From Bacteroidales bacterium (lineage in GTDB: Bacteria; Bacteroidota; Bacteroidia; Bacteroidales; WCHB1-69), in assembly GCA_016285615.1 (NCBI GenBank), contig JAEERB010000030.1, forward strand, positions 1 to 20,360: a stretch of 20,360 nucleotides of DNA, read 5' to 3'. This document shows, piece by piece, positions 15,880 to 20,360 of this stretch (positions are counted from its first letter, which is position 1; every line of letters starts with the position of its first letter). The position numbers and the translations under genes were made by a program. Under the pieces are notes generated by a model, which worked only from the letters and a program-made list of their open reading frames with translations, was not told the origin of the DNA and made no database searches.

Positions 15880-16824
15880 CTCCTTTAACACCTGCATGAT
15901 TTTCTCGAACGCCACCTCGGCATGACGGCGCTCGGCATCGGTCGTCTGCCCTGCTATGTGCGGCGTGAGAATCACATTGTCCATCTCTGCCAACTGCCGC
16001 ATCGGCTCCTGCCAATCCTCCTTGGCGGCATTTTTCAGTCGTACATTCTCATACTCAAGCACATCCAAACAAGCGTATTGGATTTTACCCTTTTGCAAAC
16101 CCTCCACCACATCGGCCGTGTTGACAGCCAAACCGCGAGAGGTGTTAATCAAAATGAATGGATGTTGGACTTTGTTAATGAGATTTTTATTTATAAAATA
16201 ATGATTTTCAGGAAGATAATTGATATGCAACGATAACACGTCGCACTTTTCCAACAAGGTCTCCAGCGGAGCTTCAATCACATCAGCCGAGCCGAAGTCG
16301 CTCTTGAACTTGTCGTAAGCATAGATTGTGCAGCCGAAGGACTTCAGCAGGCGTGCAAATGCCGGTCCGGTATGGCCGTAACCTATGATACCAATCGTGC
16401 GGGAGCCTATCTCGCAGCCTTTGTTCTTCTCACGCAGCCACTCGCCACGACGCACCTCCTTGTCGGAGACCACAATGTTTTTGAGGGCGGCCAACAACAG
16501 TCCCAGCGCATGCTCGGCCACCGACGGGGCATTGCCTTCGGGCGTACTGAGAACCTTTACCCCACAACGCTCAGCAAACTCTGTATCAATACTTTCCACA
16601 CCCGAACCGATGCGCACTACGAACTGCAGCGACGGCTTCGACAGCAGCGCCTTCTTGTCAACCACAAAGCGACTACGAATAATCAGCCCCAGATACTCAT
16701 CGGGTAATGCGATAAAGTCATCGTAAGTCAACTCGCGATTTACCTCGCATACCAAGCCTTGCTCGCCGAGACGAGCAACTAAGCTTTCGTGAACCTTGTC
16801 AACAACTAATACTTTGGCGGCCAT
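15874..16824 (-). CDS. D-2-hydroxyacid dehydrogenase (phosphoglycerate-dehydrogenase-like)
   Basis: This 316-aa NAD-dependent dehydrogenase has the family fold. The Rossmann motif is IGIIGYGHTGPAFA (GYGHTG 148-153) with Asp171 positioned to select NAD over NADP. Other motifs are VVRIGSGVESID, STPEGNAPSVAEHALGLLLA and INTSRGLAV with catalytic Arg230. The acid of the catalytic triad is in LDVLEYEN (Glu257) and His289 is in LTPHIAGQTT. It lacks the C-terminal ACT regulatory domain of longer SerA enzymes. The GNAPSVAEH motif resembles phosphoglycerate dehydrogenases, but 2-hydroxyacid specificity cannot be read reliably from sequence, so glycerate or another hydroxyacid remains possible. It lies 66 bp downstream of rlmN on the same strand with no -7 box in the gap, so it may be the last gene of the uvrD-rlmN transcript. 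It overlaps rluB tail-to-tail by 6 bp. Confidence 0.85.
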   Translation of the reverse strand: MAAKVLVVDKVHESLVARLGEQGLVCEVNRELTYDDFIALPDEYLGLIIRSRFVVDKKALLSKPSLQFVVRIGSGVESIDTEFAERCGVKVLSTPEGNAPSVAEHALGLLLAALKNIVVSDKEVRRGEWLREKNKGCEIGSRTIGIIGYGHTGPAFARLLKSFGCTIYAYDKFKSDFGSADVIEAPLETLLEKCDVLSLHINYLPENHYFINKNLINKVQHPFILINTSRGLAVNTADVVEGLQKGKIQYACLDVLEYENVRLKNAAKEDWQEPMRQLAEMDNVILTPHIAGQTTDAERRHAEVAFEKIMQVLKEL

Positions 16825-16860
16825 GATATTTTGATTATTAGTGTGTCATAGAAAAAGAAT

Positions 16861-16909
16861 GCCCTTTCAACAACTTTCAGTTTTCAATTTTCAGTTTTCA
16901 GTTTTAAAT
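16861..16909. repeat. Second copy of the heptad repeat, covering the rlmN 3' end
   Basis: GCCCTTTCAACAACTTTCAG and the following heptads (TTTCAGT, TTTCAAT, TTTCAGT, TTTCAGT, TTTAAAT at 16875-16909) align over about 50 bp with 10911-10960, with only a few differences and two one-base gaps. In both places the element lies at or just after the 3' end of a minus-strand gene. Here it also supplies the last codons and the stop of rlmN. Confidence 0.65.
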
Positions 16910-17931
16910 CTCTTCTGCACCAACTGTCCGCAAGCGGCCTGAGCGTCCTTGCCTTTGCTACGGCGAATATTGACAACCATATTCTTGTTAGTCAAATAGT
17001 TGACAAAAGCTTCTAACCGATAGGCCGAACTGGGCGCAAACTTGTCGCCAGTGGCATTATACTCTATAATGTTGATTTTCACAGGGAAAGGCTTACAATA
17101 CTCCCACAACTTGCGGGCATCTTCCGTCGAGTCGTTGAGGCCATTCAGTAACAGATACTCTATCGTAATCCGCTCGTTAGTCTTTGAATGATAATAACTT
17201 AAAGCATCCTGCAATGTTTTCAGCGAATGTAGTTCGGTGACAGGCATCAACTTGGCGCGCTTCAGCTCATCGGCACAGTGCAGCGACACTGCCAGACCCG
17301 CCTTAAAGCCATCGTCGGCCAGACGCCTGATGGCGGGAGCCACGCCCGCGGTAGAGAGCGTAATACGCGAAGGCGACAACTGCTGTCCCCACGGAGCGGT
17401 GAGTATCTCCACCGAACGCATCACATTGTCGTAGTTAAGCAGCGGCTCGCCCATGCCCATATAGACGATATTGGAGAGCTGTTTTCCAAAGTTGGCCAAC
17501 GACTTGACGTTAATCAGCCGATACTGGTCGAAAATCTCGGAATAGTGCAGCTGACGGATGAAGCCCATGGTGCCGGTAGCACAGAAAGCGCAACGGAGCG
17601 GGCAGCCCACTTGCGATGAGATACAGGCCGTGGTTCTGCCAGCCGACGGGATGAGCACGCCTTCCACCTTCTGGCCGTCGTGCAAACGAAAAACAAACTT
17701 TACGGTACCGTCGCCAGCCTTCACTTCCTCTTCTATATCAGTGGTTTGGAAAAAAAACTGCGAGGTCAGCGCCGAGCGCAGCGACACCGACAGATTCGAC
17801 ATCTCCTCGAAACGGCACACTCCTTTCTTCCAAAGCCACTCACCTATCTGCTTGGCGCGGAACGGTTTCTCGTTAACGGACTCTAAGAAAGAGACCAACT
17901 CGTTATCGGTAAGATGTCGTATATCTTTCAC
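16891..17931 (-). CDS. rlmN: 23S rRNA (adenine-2503-C2)-methyltransferase RlmN
   Basis: RlmN is a radical-SAM enzyme that methylates C2 of A2503 in 23S rRNA, and of A37 in some tRNAs. The 346-aa protein has the cluster motif CPLRCAFC (Cys110, Cys114, Cys117), the upstream Cys103 in TTACISSQVGC, and the methyl-carrying Cys334 in AQAACGQL, all at the spacing seen in E. coli RlmN. Also typical are NIVYMGMGEPLLNYDNV, ITLSTAGVAPAIRRLAD, AVSLHCADELKRAKLMPV, ITIEYLLLNGLNDS and KINIIEYNATGDKFAPS. The N-terminal domain begins with RHLTDNELVSFLESVNEKPF. It starts 7 bp after the helicase gene, so the two are probably co-transcribed. The final residues KTEN and the stop codon are formed by a heptad repeat also found at 10927-10954. 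Confidence 0.96.
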   Translation of the reverse strand: MKDIRHLTDNELVSFLESVNEKPFRAKQIGEWLWKKGVCRFEEMSNLSVSLRSALTSQFFFQTTDIEEEVKAGDGTVKFVFRLHDGQKVEGVLIPSAGRTTACISSQVGCPLRCAFCATGTMGFIRQLHYSEIFDQYRLINVKSLANFGKQLSNIVYMGMGEPLLNYDNVMRSVEILTAPWGQQLSPSRITLSTAGVAPAIRRLADDGFKAGLAVSLHCADELKRAKLMPVTELHSLKTLQDALSYYHSKTNERITIEYLLLNGLNDSTEDARKLWEYCKPFPVKINIIEYNATGDKFAPSSAYRLEAFVNYLTNKNMVVNIRRSKGKDAQAACGQLVQKRFKTEN

Positions 17932-17938
17932 TATGTAA

Positions 17939-20272
17939 CTAATTCGGAATGATTAACTTGGCAAACTTCAGCAACAACGTCTTGGTGCCTACCGTATCAA
18001 AATTGATGATGGCTTTCATTTCAGGACCTTCGCCCTCGGTGGAAACGACCATGCCATAGCCGAACTTGCTGTGATATACGCGGGTATCTTCCTCAATATC
18101 GTCAAGCGTAGCCGGGCGGCCCACTTGGGCAGCCAACGGATTGTCGATTACCTTGGGTTTGGGTTGTGCAGAAGCAACTGGTTTTAAGTTAGTTGTAAAC
18201 GTTGACGGATAAGATTTTGAGAACAAACCACCCTGTCGCTGCTGGGCAAAAGCACCGCGACCAGCCGACGCCTTTTTGGTGGTTTTGATATAACACTCAG
18301 GAATCTCATCCAAGAACTGGCTCGGCTCGCAGAACTGCAAAGAGCCAAACTTATATCTTGTTTTACAATGAGTTAACGTGAGCTTTTTCTTGGCTCGCGT
18401 AATGGCCACGTAGAACAGACGGCGCTCTTCTTCCAACTCCTGTCGCGTGTTCAGTGCCAACGACGACGGGAAGAGATTCTCTTCCATACCGGTAAGAAAG
18501 ACATAGTCGAACTCCAACCCCTTGGCAGCGTGGATAGTCATCAGCTTCACGGCATCCAAATCCTTCTCTTTCTCCTGGTCATCGTCAATCAACAAGGCCA
18601 CATTCTCCACATAGCGGTCCAACGATGGAAAATACTCGGTGATAATCTCGCCCGTCTCTTCGTTGAACGAGGTTTCAGGCTCCTTCTCTGTGAACTCCTT
18701 CATCGAGTCGAGCAACTCTTCCACATTCTCCAAACGCTCTTTTTCAGTAATGTCCGACTTTAGTTCATCTATCAATCCCGAATTGAAGGCGATATGCTTA
18801 CCCAAATCGTAAGCATTGGAGGTTTGCAGCATGGCCGTGTAACTCTTGATTTTCGTGGCAAACTCCTGCAATTTGACTTTGGCAGCGGTGTTGACATCCA
18901 GTTGGAAGGCATCGGGATTATCGACCACATCCCACAAATGCACTTTGTGCTCTCGGGCGCAGATAATCACCTTCTCAACCGTCGTGGCGCCAATGCCGCG
19001 TTGCGGGTAGTTGATAACACGCCGCAGTGACTCTTCATCGTAATGGTTGATGGTTAGACGGAAGTAAGCCAGTATATCTTTGATTTCCTTACGTTTATAA
19101 AAAGAGACGCCCGCATAAATCTTATAGGGGATACGCCGTTTGATTAACGCCTCTTCCAGCGCACGCGACTGCGCATTAGTACGATAGAGAATGGCAAACT
19201 GGTTATTATCAACATGATAATTCACCTTATAATCGGAAATCGTGTTAGCCACAAATTGTGCCTCCTCATTATCAGATGCCGACTGCACAATACTGATGCG
19301 ATCGCCCTCTTCGTTGCTGGTCCATACCTCCTTAAAGAGCTGATCCTTATTGTTTTTGATGATGGCATTGGCGGCGTTGACAATATTTTGCGTCGAACGG
19401 TAGTTCTGTTCCAGTTTCACCACGCGGGCCGTCGGGTAGTCGCGTTTGAAGTTGAGGATATTCTGGATGTTGGCGCCACGGAAGGCGTAGATGCTCTGCG
19501 CATCGTCGCCCACCACGCAGATATTCTGGTGTGCAGCGGCCAACTTCTTGATAATCATATACTGCGCATAGTTCGTATCCTGATACTCATCCACCAGAAT
19601 ATACTGGAAGCGGTTCTGATACTTATAGAGCACTTCGGGAAAATCGCGCAGCAGGACGTTCATGTAATAGAGCAGGTCATCGAAGTCCATAGCGTCCGAA
19701 TTCTTCAGACGGCGGTTGTAGCGGATAAAGATTTCGGCAATGTGAGGCCGACCGTTGGCTGCATCTATCTGCGTGATTTCATGATTGTTGGCATACTCTT
19801 CCGCCGACAGTAGGCTCGACTTGGCCGATGAGATGCGGCTCAGCACGGTGTTGACCACGTACACTTTCGGATCGAGGTTCATCTCCTTGATGATGCTACG
19901 CAGCACGCTCTTTGAGTCGTCGGTGTCATAGACAGTCAAGTTGTGGGTATAGCCCAACTTGTCGCCCTCGGCACGCAAGATACGATAAAAGACGGAGTGG
20001 AAAGTGCCCATAATCACTGACTTGGCATTGCTGCCGCCCACCAACTTGTAGATACGCTCCTTCATCTCGGCGGCGGCCTTGTTGGTAAAGGTCAACGCCA
20101 GTATGCGGAACGGGTCAATACCTTGCGTCAGCATATAGGCAATACGATACGTCAGCACACGGGTTTTGCCCGAGCCAGCGCCCGCAATCACCATCAACGG
20201 TCCATCAATACACTGCACTGCCTCCTGCTGCGCCGTATTCAACTCATTTAAAATGTTTTCCACCTCTTTCAT
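17939..20272 (-). CDS. uvrD: UvrD/PcrA-type superfamily 1A DNA helicase
   Basis: This ATP-dependent 3'-5' DNA helicase acts in nucleotide-excision repair and replication restart. At 777 aa it has all SF1A motifs: LNTAQQEAVQ (Q motif), Walker A AGAGSGKT at residues 30-37, ALTFTNKAAAEMKER (Ia), DEYQDTNYAQ near 227 (II), VVGDDAQSIYAFRGANIQNI near 255 (III), LEQNYRST near 287 (IV), TIHAAKGLEFDYVFLTGMEE near 580 (V) and EERRLFYVAITRAKKKL near 614 (VI). The C-terminal HSKFGYGMV and the following beta-rich tail resemble the small PcrA/UvrD domain that contacts RNA polymerase. Sequence alone does not separate UvrD from PcrA naming. The start at 20272 lies 20 bp below a -7 box. rlmN follows after 7 bp. 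Confidence 0.96.
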   Translation of the reverse strand: MKEVENILNELNTAQQEAVQCIDGPLMVIAGAGSGKTRVLTYRIAYMLTQGIDPFRILALTFTNKAAAEMKERIYKLVGGSNAKSVIMGTFHSVFYRILRAEGDKLGYTHNLTVYDTDDSKSVLRSIIKEMNLDPKVYVVNTVLSRISSAKSSLLSAEEYANNHEITQIDAANGRPHIAEIFIRYNRRLKNSDAMDFDDLLYYMNVLLRDFPEVLYKYQNRFQYILVDEYQDTNYAQYMIIKKLAAAHQNICVVGDDAQSIYAFRGANIQNILNFKRDYPTARVVKLEQNYRSTQNIVNAANAIIKNNKDQLFKEVWTSNEEGDRISIVQSASDNEEAQFVANTISDYKVNYHVDNNQFAILYRTNAQSRALEEALIKRRIPYKIYAGVSFYKRKEIKDILAYFRLTINHYDEESLRRVINYPQRGIGATTVEKVIICAREHKVHLWDVVDNPDAFQLDVNTAAKVKLQEFATKIKSYTAMLQTSNAYDLGKHIAFNSGLIDELKSDITEKERLENVEELLDSMKEFTEKEPETSFNEETGEIITEYFPSLDRYVENVALLIDDDQEKEKDLDAVKLMTIHAAKGLEFDYVFLTGMEENLFPSSLALNTRQELEEERRLFYVAITRAKKKLTLTHCKTRYKFGSLQFCEPSQFLDEIPECYIKTTKKASAGRGAFAQQRQGGLFSKSYPSTFTTNLKPVASAQPKPKVIDNPLAAQVGRPATLDDIEEDTRVYHSKFGYGMVVSTEGEGPEMKAIINFDTVGTKTLLLKFAKLIIPN

Positions 20273-20291
20273 CCTTCAAATATTTGCATTG

Positions 20292-20299
20292 CAAAGGTA
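20292..20299 (-). promoter_or_regulatory. Bacteroidota -7 promoter box for uvrD-rlmN
   Basis: On the minus strand this reads TACCTTTG, identical to the box of the Fn3 gene, in the wider context TTGTACCTTTGCAA. The ATG is 20 bp downstream, giving a leader of about 12 nt. It overlaps a 13-bp palindrome (TTTGCATTGCAAA, 20283-20295). Confidence 0.6.
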
Positions 20300-20317
20300 C
20301 AAGAATAATCTGTAATT

Positions 20318-20329
20318 TCTATGCATAGA
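20318..20329. promoter_or_regulatory. 12-bp perfect palindrome in the uvrD -33 region
   Basis: TCTATGCATAGA is a perfect palindrome 18-30 bp upstream of the -7 box, where the -33 element would lie. It could be an operator, but no regulator is identifiable and a chance occurrence is possible. Confidence 0.25.
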
Positions 20330-20360
20330 GGAATGATAAATTCTTATTTTTTTGTTAAAA

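Overview
The window is about 20.4 kb of a chromosome from the phylum Bacteroidota, most likely order Bacteroidales. Three things support this. Genes lack Shine-Dalgarno sites and start near AT-rich -7 boxes of the form TAnnTTTG. The omega subunit and BamD are of the Bacteroidota type. There are several links to the type IX secretion system (T9SS). The window is almost entirely coding, and no tRNA, rRNA, CRISPR array, transposase or phage gene was seen.

Layout. (1) Positions 1-2318, minus strand: a large secreted multi-domain (Fn3-rich) protein whose C-terminus lies beyond the left edge, probably ending in a T9SS type B (CHU_C) sorting domain. (2) Positions 2425-10778, plus strand: a tight collinear run of bamD, rpoZ, coaBC, a secreted YD-repeat-like protein, a DUF4835 (PorD-type) protein, recN, a small outer-membrane barrel protein and an LplT-like MFS transporter. 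Gaps are only 5-22 bp, so one operon is likely. (3) Positions 10779-10984: an intergenic region made of degenerate 7-8 bp repeats arranged in inverted orientation around a small hairpin. (4) Positions 10985-13297, minus strand: wbpB and wbpA, the first enzymes toward a 2,3-diamino-uronic acid nucleotide sugar, separated by a 9-bp-arm palindrome. (5) Positions 13515-15879, plus strand: purD and a RluB-type pseudouridine synthase, with a possible 17-codon leader peptide before purD. (6) Positions 15874-20272, minus strand: a UvrD/PcrA helicase, rlmN and a D-2-hydroxyacid dehydrogenase, probably co-transcribed. They converge on the pseudouridine synthase with a 6-bp overlap.

Most of the genes are core housekeeping genes for cell-envelope assembly, CoA synthesis, purine synthesis, rRNA modification and DNA repair. 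A possible common thread is T9SS biology: a probable T9SS cargo, a PorD-type protein, a secreted protein with a sorting-domain-like module in an internal position, and wbpA/wbpB. In Porphyromonas gingivalis, wbpA/wbpB homologues belong to the Wbp/Vim pathway that makes the sugar linking T9SS cargo to the cell surface. I do not see a clear new defence or mobile system. The most unusual items are the heptad repeat family (two sites, one supplying the C-terminus of RlmN), the chimeric gene at 4920-6311, a BamD without a lipobox cysteine, and the putative purD leader peptide. No stretch longer than 300 bp lacks a gene.
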